This document shows, one piece after another, positions 8,507 to 16,505 of a DNA stretch of 64,000 nucleotides. Positions within the stretch are counted from its first letter, which is position 1. Every line of letters begins with the position of its first letter. The notes beneath the pieces were generated by a model. That model worked only from the letters and a program-made list of their open reading frames with translations. It was not told where the DNA came from and made no database searches. Origin of the DNA: Collinsella aerofaciens (lineage in GTDB: Bacteria > Actinomycetota > Coriobacteriia > Coriobacteriales > Coriobacteriaceae). Where the stretch lies: positions 1 through 64,000 of the forward strand of contig NZ_CAAKNY010000084.1 of assembly GCF_901212495.1 (NCBI RefSeq). The letters run 5' to 3'. Both the position numbers and the translations under genes were made by a program.

Positions 8507-10249
8507 ATGTTTGCCATCGTAAAACGCATACTCGACGTGGCGGGAAGCTTCTCGCCTGCGTCGCGACGCAGTCTCATTGTTGGCATGGTGTGCAACGTCC
8601 TAAAAGCGTTCTTCATGTCCGGGATGCTTGCCGCGGTGTGGTGGGCGCTCGAGAATCGTGACCATATGGGTGCGGATGTGGCGCTGCAGTGCCTGGGCAT
8701 CCTGTTGGCGAGCGTGGCGGGCCAGTATATCTTCCAGTACCTCGTGGACATCAAGATGGACGCCGAGGGGTTCCACATCTTCCGCGACATGCGCCTGCAC
8801 GTGGGCGATCGGCTGAAGGGTGCTCCCATGGGCTATTTCTCCGAGCAGCGCCTTTCCGCCATCACCACCACGCTCACCACGACGCTGCACCAGCTGGAGG
8901 AGTTCATGACCATCTGCCTCACCGGTCTGTCGGGCGGCGTGGCGATGGCGGTCATCATGAGCTTGTATTTCATGCTGTTCGCGCCGCCGGTGGCGTTCAT
9001 CACGTTCGCGGGCATCGCCATGGGGCTTGTGCTGCTCGAATGGCTGCGCCGTCGCTCCACCGCGGTGACGCGCGAGGTAACCGCCGCCCAGGAGGCCATG
9101 ACCGACAAGGTGATCGAGTACGCCCGCGGGATGGCGGTATTGCGCACGTTCGCCACGCCCGACGAGGCGCTTGCCGAGGCGAAGGCGTCTTTCGAGCAGA
9201 AGCGCCTGGCCGACTACCGTCAGGAGCAGGCGGCCCAGGGAATTCTCAAGCTCTATGCACTGGTGTTCAATCTGGCGAGCTGCGCGGTGCTGTTCGCGGC
9301 GTGCGCCCTGTACCTCACGGGTGGGCTGCCACTCTCGTGGGCGCTCACGCTGCTCGTCGCCGCGTTCATGATCTATGGCGAGCTGATCAGCGCGAACAAT
9401 AGCGCCTTTCTCACTAAGAAGATAGAGGGCGAGCTCGACCGCGTGGACGAGGTGTGCGCGGTTCCGCGTCAGGACACGACCGACGAGCCTCTTGCGCCGC
9501 GAGGTTTCGACCTGGCGATGGACGATGCGTCGTTCGGCTACGACGACCGGCGCGTCATCGACCACATGACGCTTCGCATCCCCGAGGGCACCTCGTGCGC
9601 CATCGTGGGGCCAAGCGGGTCGGGCAAGACCACGCTGGTGAACCTGATCGCGCGGTTCTGGGACGTCGATGAAGGATTCGTGAGCGTGGGCGGCGCGGAC
9701 GTGCGCGACGGCACGGCGGAGAGCCTACTTTCGCACATATCCCTGGTGTTCCAGAACGTATACCTGTTCAACGACACGGTGGAGAACAACATACGGTTCG
9801 GGCGGCCGGATGCATCGCGCGATGAGGTGGTCGCCACGGCGAAGCGCGCGCGATGCCACGACTTCATCGAGCGCCTTCCGCAAGGTTACGACACAGTGCT
9901 GGAAGAGGGCGGAGCCGACCTGTCGGGCGGCGAGCGGCAGCGCATATCCATCGCGCGCGCCATCATGAAGGATGCGCCCATCGTCATCCTGGATGAGGCG
10001 ACCAGCTCCGTCGACCCCGAGAATGAGCATCTGCTCATGGAGGCGATCGGCGAGCTCACGCGCGGCAAGACGCTCGTCACCATCGCCCACCGCCTGAACA
10101 CGGTGCGCGACGCCGGCCAGATTCTCGTCGTGGACGCCGGCCACATCGTGCAGCGCGGCACGCACGACGAGCTCATGCGTGAAGACGGGATCTACCGCCG
10201 CTTCATCCGCATGCGCGAAGAGGCGGCCGACTGGAGGCTGGGGGCGTAA
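8507..10249 (+). CDS. Fused ABC transporter (membrane plus ATPase domain), YbtQ/IrtB-like
   Basis: A 580-residue partner of the preceding half-transporter, starting directly after its stop codon with GAGGCGAGG as ribosome site. The membrane part covers residues 1-310; the ATPase has GPSGSGKTT near residue 367, LSGGERQR, IVILDEATSSVDPE and TIAHRLN. All catalytic motifs are intact in both halves, so both sites should hydrolyse ATP. Confidence 0.88.
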   Translation: MFAIVKRILDVAGSFSPASRRSLIVGMVCNVLKAFFMSGMLAAVWWALENRDHMGADVALQCLGILLASVAGQYIFQYLVDIKMDAEGFHIFRDMRLHVGDRLKGAPMGYFSEQRLSAITTTLTTTLHQLEEFMTICLTGLSGGVAMAVIMSLYFMLFAPPVAFITFAGIAMGLVLLEWLRRRSTAVTREVTAAQEAMTDKVIEYARGMAVLRTFATPDEALAEAKASFEQKRLADYRQEQAAQGILKLYALVFNLASCAVLFAACALYLTGGLPLSWALTLLVAAFMIYGELISANNSAFLTKKIEGELDRVDEVCAVPRQDTTDEPLAPRGFDLAMDDASFGYDDRRVIDHMTLRIPEGTSCAIVGPSGSGKTTLVNLIARFWDVDEGFVSVGGADVRDGTAESLLSHISLVFQNVYLFNDTVENNIRFGRPDASRDEVVATAKRARCHDFIERLPQGYDTVLEEGGADLSGGERQRISIARAIMKDAPIVILDEATSSVDPENEHLLMEAIGELTRGKTLVTIAHRLNTVRDAGQILVVDAGHIVQRGTHDELMREDGIYRRFIRMREEAADWRLGA

Positions 10250-10253
10250 ACCG

Positions 10254-10631
10254 ATGAACAAACAGCGTTCCGCGGAATCCCCGGAGGACTACCTGGAGGC
10301 CATTCTGCGCATCCGCTCCGAGAGCGGATTCTGCCACAACGTGGACATAGCGTGCCTGCTGGGCTACTCCAAGGCGAGCGTCACCAAGGCGCTGGCGGGC
10401 CTGTCCACCGCCGGGCTCGCCGAGGTGGTTGCCCGGGACGTGCGCCTGACCCCCGAGGGGGAGCGGATCGCCCGCCGGACGCTGGGGCGCCACCGCTTCT
10501 TCGAGGGGCTCCTGCTCGAGGCGGGCATGGACGGGAAGACCGCCTCGCGGGAGGCCTGCCGCATGGAGCACTGTCTGTCGGAGGGCTCCTTCGAGAAGCT
10601 CGCCGCCCTGCTGGGCGAGGGCGCCACCTGA
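10254..10631 (+). CDS. DtxR/MntR-family metal-dependent regulator (short form)
   Basis: A 125-residue protein with the DtxR/MntR winged helix (SPEDYLEAILRI at 9-20, recognition helix around GYSKASVTKALAGL) and the start of the dimerisation domain (residues 70-120 with HRFFEGLLLEAG and an EACRMEH segment carrying typical Glu/Cys/His metal ligands). It lacks the SH3-like third domain, as in MntR. Start ATG at 10254, four bases after the ABC gene stop. As the last gene of the transport operon it probably reports metal status to the locus. An IS remnant follows immediately. Confidence 0.85.
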   Translation: MNKQRSAESPEDYLEAILRIRSESGFCHNVDIACLLGYSKASVTKALAGLSTAGLAEVVARDVRLTPEGERIARRTLGRHRFFEGLLLEAGMDGKTASREACRMEHCLSEGSFEKLAALLGEGAT

Positions 10632-10693
10632 CAGGACCGCGCTCTTATCAAACGAAAGCGGAACACGCCAACAAGGCAGTGGATTGGCAACAC

Positions 10694-11038
10694 CTATTTG
10701 GACGATTCCGGGAGGGACGGCCCCGCCTTCCTGAACTCGACCGGCGACATGTAGCCCAGCGCCGAGTGGATCCTGAAGTTGTCGTACCGGTGCACGTAGT
10801 CCGAGAGCTTGGCCCGGAGCTCGCGCGTCGTTCCGAACGCCTCGCGGCGGTCGAGCTCGGCCCTCGGTATCCCGTCGGCCGACTCGTCGACGGCGTTGTC
10901 GTGGGGGCGGCCCTCGGCCGACAGCGACCTCTCTACGCCGAAGGCCTCGAGCATCAGGTCGATCTCGGCGTTGTCGAACTCGCTGCCGCGGTCCGTGTGG
11001 AATACCTCGATGCCCGCGCTGCGCCGATATGGGGTAGC
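10694..11038 (-). pseudogene. IS3-family transposase, 3' remnant
   Basis: On the minus strand a 115-codon frame matches the C-terminal integrase core of IS3/IS150 OrfB: FHTDRGSEFDN, then RPHDNAVDESADGIPR (an altered form of the family segment around the third catalytic residue), and ...HRYDNFRIHSALGYMSPVEF at the end. The N-terminal half, including the first catalytic Asp and OrfA, is missing. At about 11040 the frame runs into unrelated sequence beginning with another ATG preceded by GAGG (11085 on the minus strand), so the element is internally deleted and inactive. Confidence 0.8.
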
Positions 11039-11230
11039 GGCCCCCGTTGGCCGCCATGGCCTGACCTGTGTCGCTGCGGGCCATCGTCTTTCCTCTCGTC
11101 GAATATCTAGGCGCTGACGATTCTAGGCGATGGCCCTCCCTTGCTTCTTGCACCACGACTGTGCGCGCTACCCCCCAGCGGGCCCGGACGAGCGATTCGG
11201 GACCGCTTTTGGGGCCTGCCGGAAACCCGG

Positions 11231-11441
11231 TGGTCAAAAAGGGCCAAATATGAGTACTGTTACCAGTTTAGTGGCAGCCAAATGGCCTCAAAAATCGGTG
11301 CCAGAGGCCAAAAGTGCATCGATTTTCGTTCTTCAGAGTCGCGATCGGGCTCCAAACAAGGCTATTTTGCTGCTCTGGACCGGAAAATCGCTGCTACTAA
11401 TTTGGTGACAGTACTCATATTTGGCCCTTTTTGACCACTGC
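11231..11441. repeat. MITE-like element with about 33-bp terminal inverted repeats
   Basis: The ends of a 211-bp non-coding segment are inverted copies of one another: GTGGTCAAAAAGGGCCAAA... at 11229-11262 and its reverse complement at 11405-11441, with one or two mismatches. The interior has no ribosome site or credible gene. The architecture is that of a miniature inverted-repeat element; it may instead be a lineage-specific palindromic repeat. Confidence 0.6.
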
Positions 11442-11551
11442 CCCTTGGTCCAGGACAAAACGGGCTGCTCGAATCATGGGGCGGGCCCATTTTTGACTAT
11501 CCTCAGCTTGCCAGTTCGGAAATGGATCCGCCCCAAGACTGAATCTTTATT

Positions 11552-11604
11552 CCAACTTTACACCTGGCTTTACAGCTGTCTTGTCAGCTGTAAAGCCAGG
11601 TGTC
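11552..11604. promoter_or_regulatory. Candidate NiaR operator ahead of nadA
   Basis: A perfect 19-bp inverted repeat (ACACCTGGCTTTACAGCTG at 11560-11578 and its complement at 11585-11603, 6-base centre) lies about 40 bp before the nadA start. It contains repeated TACAC/TTACAGCTGT half-sites of the kind bound by NiaR, and a niaR gene is the last gene of this operon. Repression by nicotinate-bound NiaR is the likely effect. Read as RNA it could also form a hairpin, but no T-tract follows. Confidence 0.6.
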
Positions 11605-11644
11605 ATACTAAAGCCCCAAGATTCGCCAAAAGAGAGGGGCCTTG

Positions 11645-12670
11645 ATGGCACAGAGCGCGAACATGGATGCATCGGAGCTTGCACGCGATATCGCGGCCGG
11701 CCTGGCATCGGCAACGACGGCAACGGAGCGCGCGGCACTGGTGCCCGCAGAGCTCGTCGAGGCCATTCAGCAACTAAAAACCCAACGTGACGCGGTGATC
11801 TTGGCGCACTACTATGTGGCGCCCGAGGTCCAAGCCGTTGCCGATTTCGTCGGCGACAGCTTCTACCTGGCAAAGCTCGCCAAGAGCCTGCCGCAGCAGA
11901 CAATCGTGCTGTGCGGCGTGGAGTTTATGGGCGAGAGCGCCAAGCTGCTCAACCCCACCAAGACCGTGCTGCTGCCCGAGCCGGGCGCGGACTGCCCCAT
12001 GGCGCACATGGTCAAGCGTGAGACGGTCGACGCGGCGCGCGCCGAGTATGGCGACGACCTTGCCGTGGTGTGCTACGTCAACTCGACGGTCGAAATCAAG
12101 AGCTGGAGTGATGTGTGCGTTACCAGCTCTAACGCCGTCAAGATCGTCTCCGAGCTGCCGCAGCAGCACATCTTGTTCATTCCCGACCAGAACCTGGGCC
12201 GCTTTGTGGCCGAGCAGGTGCCCCAAAAGCACGTCATCCTCAACAACGGCTACTGCCCGCGTCATCACATCATCACCGTCGAGCAGATCGTCGACGCGCA
12301 GGAGGCGCACCCCGACGCGCTCGTGCTGGCGCACCCCGAGTGCAAGGCCGACGTCCTGGCCGAGGCCGACTACATCGGCTCCACTGCCGGCATCATCAAG
12401 TATGCCGAGGAGTCGGACGCGAGCGAGTTCATCATCGTGACGGTCCGCGGCGTGCTCTACGAACTCGAGCGCCGCTGCCAGGGCACCGGCAAGAAGTTCT
12501 ACTTCCCTGCGGTGCAGCCCACCTGCGTCAACATGGATCTCATCACGCTTGAAAAGCTCGTGCACTGCCTGGAGACGGGCGAGGGCGAGGTGCAGATTGG
12601 CGTGTCGGATGCGGCCGCCGATCAGGCCAAGCTCACGCTCGACCGCATGCTCGAGTACGCGGCGCGCTAA
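11645..12670 (+). CDS. nadA: Quinolinate synthase
   Basis: A 341-residue NadA, full length. It condenses iminoaspartate with dihydroxyacetone phosphate to quinolinate and carries a [4Fe-4S] cluster. Visible family marks include LAHYYVAPEVQ at about residue 45, VCYVNSTVEIK, NGYCPRHH, HPECKADV and QPTCVNM; three of these cysteines are the expected cluster ligands. The ATG at 11645 is preceded by AGAGAGGGG; a TTG directly before it is possible. First gene of nadABC-niaR. Confidence 0.95.
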   Translation: MAQSANMDASELARDIAAGLASATTATERAALVPAELVEAIQQLKTQRDAVILAHYYVAPEVQAVADFVGDSFYLAKLAKSLPQQTIVLCGVEFMGESAKLLNPTKTVLLPEPGADCPMAHMVKRETVDAARAEYGDDLAVVCYVNSTVEIKSWSDVCVTSSNAVKIVSELPQQHILFIPDQNLGRFVAEQVPQKHVILNNGYCPRHHIITVEQIVDAQEAHPDALVLAHPECKADVLAEADYIGSTAGIIKYAEESDASEFIIVTVRGVLYELERRCQGTGKKFYFPAVQPTCVNMDLITLEKLVHCLETGEGEVQIGVSDAAADQAKLTLDRMLEYAAR

Positions 12671-12726
12671 GCCAATGTGACATGAGGGACCATCCCCTAT
12701 GCCACATTACAAGGGAGAGGATTCCT

Positions 12727-14103
12727 GTGGAAACCAAACAATACCCCGATATGGAGTGTGACGTCGTCATTGCCGGTTGCGGCGTGGCGGGCCTGTATGC
12801 GGCTCTCAATCTGCCGACGAGCACGCGCGTAATCATGCTCTCCAAGGGCGCCGTCGATGAGTGCGATTCGATGCTCGCGCAGGGCGGCATCTGCGTGCTG
12901 CCCGAGGGTTCTGACTACGATGCCTTCTTTGAGGACACCATGCACGCCGGCCATTACGAGAACCGCCGCGAGAGTGTTGACATCATGATTCGCTCGAGCC
13001 GTTCGGTCATCAACGACCTGCTAGCGATGGGCGTGGATTTTGAGCGCAAGGCCGACGGCGGCCTCGACTTTACCCGTGAGGGCGCGCACAGCCGCCCGCG
13101 CATCGCCTTCCATGCCGACATTACGGGCAAGGAGATTACGACCAAGCTGCTCCAGGCTGTCCGCAAACTGGACAACGTGCATATTCTTGAGCACGTGGCC
13201 ATGACCGACATCCTGACGGCCGAGCGCGATGGGGCCACGGTGTGCACCGGCGTCGTTGCCGTCGCCGTGGACGAGGACGACTCGGTCCGTCCCGCCGATG
13301 AACTGACAAACGCCGCCGAGGGCGTGCATGCCGGCGAGCCGTTTGAGATTCACGCGCGCCATACGTTGTGGGCGACGGGCGGCATCGGTGGTGTGTACGA
13401 CCACTCGACCAACTACCCGCAGCTCACCGGTGATGCCTGCTACATCGCGCAGGAGCACGGCATTACGATGGAGCACCTGGACTACGTGCAGATCCACCCC
13501 ACGGGCCTGTTCTCGCCGCAGCCGGGTCGCACGTTCCTGATCAGCGAGAGCTGCCGCGGCGAGGGAGCGATTCTGCTCAATGCCGCCGGCGAGCGTTTTA
13601 CCGACGAGCTGCAGCCGCGCGACGTGGTCGCCGCCGCCATCCGCGAGCAGATGAAGCGGGACGGCACCGAGCACGAGTGGCTGAGCTTTGCCCCCGTCGA
13701 GCGCGACGTGGTGACCGGGCACTTCGCTAACATCCGCGCGCGCTGTCTCGAGGACGGTCGCGACATCCTGGAGGAGCCCATTCCCGTCACGCCCACGCAG
13801 CACTACTTTATGGGCGGCGTGTGGGTCGACAAGGACGGCCGCACCTCGATGCCCGAGCTCTACGCCGCGGGCGAGACGGCTTGCAACGGCGTACACGGTA
13901 AGAACCGCCTGGCTTCCAACAGCCTGCTCGAGTCCCTCGTCTGGGGCCGCCGTGCCGCGTGGTACATGCGTACCGGCGAGTCGCTGGCCGTGGAGCAGGC
14001 CGGCGAGCCCGCGCTCGACGGACGTCACCGCGCCCTGAGCGCCGATACCCTTGCAATCGATGATTTGGCCCGTGCCGCCGGCACGCAGGCCGTGGAGGAG
14101 TAG
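12727..14103 (+). CDS. nadB: L-aspartate oxidase
   Basis: A 458-residue flavoprotein that oxidises L-aspartate to iminoaspartate, feeding NadA. The FAD-binding GCGVAG motif lies near residue 16, the SMLAQGG segment follows, and HPTG and the C-terminal NRLASNSLLES motif identify the succinate dehydrogenase/fumarate reductase flavoprotein family. It is somewhat shorter than E. coli NadB (about 540), lacking part of the C-terminal helical domain. GTG at 12727 with GGGAGAGG upstream is the best start. An imperfect palindrome lies in the 56-bp gap after nadA. Confidence 0.92.
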   Translation: METKQYPDMECDVVIAGCGVAGLYAALNLPTSTRVIMLSKGAVDECDSMLAQGGICVLPEGSDYDAFFEDTMHAGHYENRRESVDIMIRSSRSVINDLLAMGVDFERKADGGLDFTREGAHSRPRIAFHADITGKEITTKLLQAVRKLDNVHILEHVAMTDILTAERDGATVCTGVVAVAVDEDDSVRPADELTNAAEGVHAGEPFEIHARHTLWATGGIGGVYDHSTNYPQLTGDACYIAQEHGITMEHLDYVQIHPTGLFSPQPGRTFLISESCRGEGAILLNAAGERFTDELQPRDVVAAAIREQMKRDGTEHEWLSFAPVERDVVTGHFANIRARCLEDGRDILEEPIPVTPTQHYFMGGVWVDKDGRTSMPELYAAGETACNGVHGKNRLASNSLLESLVWGRRAAWYMRTGESLAVEQAGEPALDGRHRALSADTLAIDDLARAAGTQAVEE

Positions 14104-14106
14104 ACC

Positions 14107-14967
14107 ATGAATCCCATTACCATGAAGCTCGTCGTCGATGATCTGATTTTGCAGGCGCTGCGCGAGGACATCACGTTTGAGGACGTGAGCACGGCGAGCG
14201 TGTGTCCCACGGCGCGTCCCGCCACCGTTGAGCTCATCGCCAAGGCCGACGGCGTCATCGCCGGCCTGGATGTGTTCGCCCGCACCTTCGAGCTACTGGA
14301 TTCGCAGAGCTCGGTGCTGTTCGACGTCGCGGACGGCGACGAGGTACACGCTGGCGACCATGTGGGCCAGGTGCGCGGCGACGCGCGCGTACTGCTTTCG
14401 GGCGAGCGCGTGGCGCTCAACTACCTGCAGCGCATGAGCGGCATCGCCACCTATACGCACCAGATGGCCGCGGCGCTCGAGGGCACCAAGACCGTGCTCG
14501 TCGACACGCGCAAGACCACGCCGGGCATGCGCGTCTTCGAGAAGGCGGCAGTCGAGATCGGCGGCGGCAGCAACCACCGCTACAACCTGTCGACGGCTGT
14601 CATGCTCAAGGACAACCACATCGACGCCGCCGGTGGCGTGGCACGCGCGATCGAGATGGCGCGCGCCCATGCGTCGTTTACCACGACGGTCGAGATTGAG
14701 TGCGAGAACCTGGATATGGTGCGCGAGGCCGTGGAGGCCGGCGCCGACATCATCATGTTCGACAACATGACCCACGACGATATGGCCGTCGCCATCGAGC
14801 TTATCGACGGTCGCGCCAAGACCGAGTGCTCGGGCAACGTGGACGTCAACAATATCCGCGCGCTTGCCGACCTGGGTGTTGACTTTATCAGCTCGGGGGC
14901 GTTGACGCACTCTGCGCCGATTCTCGACCTCTCGCTCAAGCACCTGCGTCTGCTGGACGGTAAATAA
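14107..14967 (+). CDS. nadC: Nicotinate-nucleotide pyrophosphorylase (carboxylating)
   Basis: A 286-residue quinolinate phosphoribosyltransferase converting quinolinate and PRPP to nicotinate mononucleotide. Family motifs are DTRKTTPGMR at about residue 137, GGGSNHRYNL, LKDNHI and the C-terminal ISSGALTHS. GGAGG precedes the ATG by seven bases, three bases after nadB. The stop shares an A with the ATG of niaR (TAATG), so the two are coupled. Confidence 0.95.
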   Translation: MNPITMKLVVDDLILQALREDITFEDVSTASVCPTARPATVELIAKADGVIAGLDVFARTFELLDSQSSVLFDVADGDEVHAGDHVGQVRGDARVLLSGERVALNYLQRMSGIATYTHQMAAALEGTKTVLVDTRKTTPGMRVFEKAAVEIGGGSNHRYNLSTAVMLKDNHIDAAGGVARAIEMARAHASFTTTVEIECENLDMVREAVEAGADIIMFDNMTHDDMAVAIELIDGRAKTECSGNVDVNNIRALADLGVDFISSGALTHSAPILDLSLKHLRLLDGK

Positions 14968-15512
14968 TGGACGCCCGCGAGCGTCGCCGTGCCATCATGG
15001 CCGTGCTCGAGGGAGCCAAAGATCCTGTCTCGGGCAGTGCGCTTGCCCACGAGGTGGGCGTGAGCCGTCAGGTCGTGGTGCAGGACATCGCCCTGCTGCG
15101 CGCCGACGGGCACGATATCGTCGCCACCAATCGCGGCTATGTACTACAGGAGGCGGCGAGCAGCCCGGCTGTGCCCACGCGTCTGGTCAAGGTGCGCCAC
15201 AGCGTGGAGCAGGCGGGCGATGAGCTCACGAGCATCGTCGACGCGGGCGGCGCCGTGCTCAACGTGATCGTCAACCACCGCGTGTACGGCAAGATCACGG
15301 CCGATCTGGATATCCGTAACCGCCGCGATATCGAGCGCTACCTGCACGACATCGCCAGCGGCAAGAGCTTTCCGCTGCTGACGGTAACCAGCGGCTATCA
15401 CTTCCACCGCATTGCGGCGGAAGACGAGCAAACCCTCGACGAGATCGAGGCCATGCTCAAGGAGAAAGGCTACTTGGCGGACCTCATGCCCTACGAGGAC
15501 GATCTCTCTTAG
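14967..15512 (+). CDS. niaR: Nicotinate-responsive NAD biosynthesis repressor NiaR
   Basis: A 181-residue protein with an N-terminal helix-turn-helix (residues 5-55, ALAHEVGVSRQVVVQDIALL) and a C-terminal 3H domain; the three conserved histidines are visible in VRHSVEQ, VNHRVYGKI and GYHFHRI. NiaR represses NAD synthesis and nicotinate uptake genes when nicotinate is bound. Located at the end of nadABC, it probably regulates its own operon through the palindrome before nadA. Confidence 0.93.
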   Translation: MDARERRRAIMAVLEGAKDPVSGSALAHEVGVSRQVVVQDIALLRADGHDIVATNRGYVLQEAASSPAVPTRLVKVRHSVEQAGDELTSIVDAGGAVLNVIVNHRVYGKITADLDIRNRRDIERYLHDIASGKSFPLLTVTSGYHFHRIAAEDEQTLDEIEAMLKEKGYLADLMPYEDDLS

Positions 15513-15530
15513 CCCGATACTGTCTTTATA

Positions 15531-15597
15531 AGTTGCGGTGAAATAGTTCCTAAAATCGGCACCTAAGCAATGAATCGGGAACTATTCCACCGTAACT
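15531..15597. repeat. Palindromic repeat, family B, copy 1
   Basis: Inverted repeat AGTTGCGGTGAAATAGTTCC ... GGAACTATTCCACCGTAACT with a 26-base centre. A second copy is at 61956-62024 behind the DUF956 gene; both follow the last gene of an operon on the plus strand. Confidence 0.75.
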
Positions 15598-15635
15598 GCC
15601 AAGGTACCCCCGTCCCCAATTAGCTGCCTATACAA

Positions 15636-15678
15636 ACAAAAGGAGGCCTCCGCGGCGATGCGGAGGCCTCCTTTTTGT
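15636..15678. terminator. Bidirectional terminator between niaR and ferredoxin
   Basis: A 15-bp perfect stem (AAAGGAGGCCTCCGC and its complement around GGCGAT) with a T-tract on both strands separates the convergent niaR and ferredoxin genes. Confidence 0.9.
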
Positions 15679-15715
15679 GCACGGTGTACTTGTGAGTGTG
15701 CAAGCGGGGGAGTTG

Positions 15716-15901
15716 TTACTCCTCGACGATCTCGGTGATCGCGCCGGCGGGGCAAGCGTCCTGGCAAGCGCCACAGGCGACGCAGGAATCCTCATCAGCG
15801 ACGGTAGCGACGTCCTGGAGCTCCAGAACGCCAGCGGGGCAGGAGTCGACGCAAACGCCACAAGCGATGCACTCGTCGGCATCAATTACGGGATGAGCCA
15901 T
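15716..15901 (-). CDS. 2[4Fe-4S] bacterial ferredoxin
   Basis: A 61-residue clostridial-type ferredoxin with two CxxCxxCxxxCP motifs (CIACGVCVDSCP and CVACGACQDACP), eight cluster cysteines in total. It carries low-potential electrons between oxidoreductases in the cytoplasm. The start at 15901 has GAGAGGAAAC upstream and the usual MAHPVI opening; a longer frame adds 22 residues with no family match. It is monocistronic, ending at the bidirectional terminator. Confidence 0.95.
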   Translation of the reverse strand: MAHPVIDADECIACGVCVDSCPAGVLELQDVATVADEDSCVACGACQDACPAGAITEIVEE

Positions 15902-16125
15902 GGTAGTTTCCTCTCTGTTGACCGACGCTACAGGCGATGCGCGTCGGTTTGATTCGGGCAAAAACATACCACGGGAGCGACCGTTTGCAATACCCTCTGG
16001 CCGGCATCTTCATACCGTTCGCCGAGTATGCCGCGGCTTACTAAAAAACATGCAGGTGAGGCCGTTGAGCTGCGCAAATGTTAGCTAAAGGTGACTTGAA
16101 ATATAGGACGATTGAGCGTGCTTGC

Positions 16126-16233
16126 GGAAACTGTGTCCCGTAATCGACGCTCAAAACGGGACACAGTTTCCGGTTGGACTGCCCGGCGGAAACTGCGTCC
16201 CGGAATTTACGCTCAAAACGGGACGCGCTTTCC
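16126..16233. repeat. Two tandem hairpin repeats, family C
   Basis: Two adjacent inverted repeats, 16126-16171 (GGAAACTGTGTCCCG with its complement) and 16188-16233 (GGAAACTGCGTCCCG with a near complement), share a CGCTCAAAA loop. Related hairpins lie at 62078-62217. The rest of 15902-16369 shows no gene. Confidence 0.7.
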
Positions 16234-16369
16234 CCAAGGCCGCCCCAGACTGCTCCACACGCCCCAGGCTCGTACCTTAGTCAACTCTACATAGATCTCA
16301 ATAGATATGCCGAGGACTCAAACAGTGCATCTACCTGCGCATTTGAGAACCTAAACTCTCAGAGATAAG

Positions 16370-16404
16370 AAATCTTATATGAATTGACTTAGATTTTGTA
16401 TATT
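16370..16404 (+). promoter_or_regulatory. dnaK promoter with a motif shared with clpB (candidate HspR site)
   Basis: AAATCTTATAT, five bases, GACTTAGATTT at 16370-16396 recurs with the same spacing ahead of clpB (27603-27629). The outer AAATCT/AGATTT halves are inverted. A TATATT -10-like hexamer follows at 16399 with TTATAT about 18 bases upstream, so a protein bound here would cover the core promoter. hspR lies at the end of this operon. Confidence 0.6.
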
Positions 16405-16505
16405 CCGGCCCATAAGGGGATACACTACATCCTGAAAGACAAGCCGAAGCGCCGCGTGACAGACCGTCGAGGCGGCGCGAACGCACAAGAGAGAGGGAAT
16501 TTCTA

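Noticed and set aside
11068-11434. Small genes inside the MITE-like element
   Set aside because: The frames are open only because of repeat composition; there is no ribosome site and they span the inverted ends.
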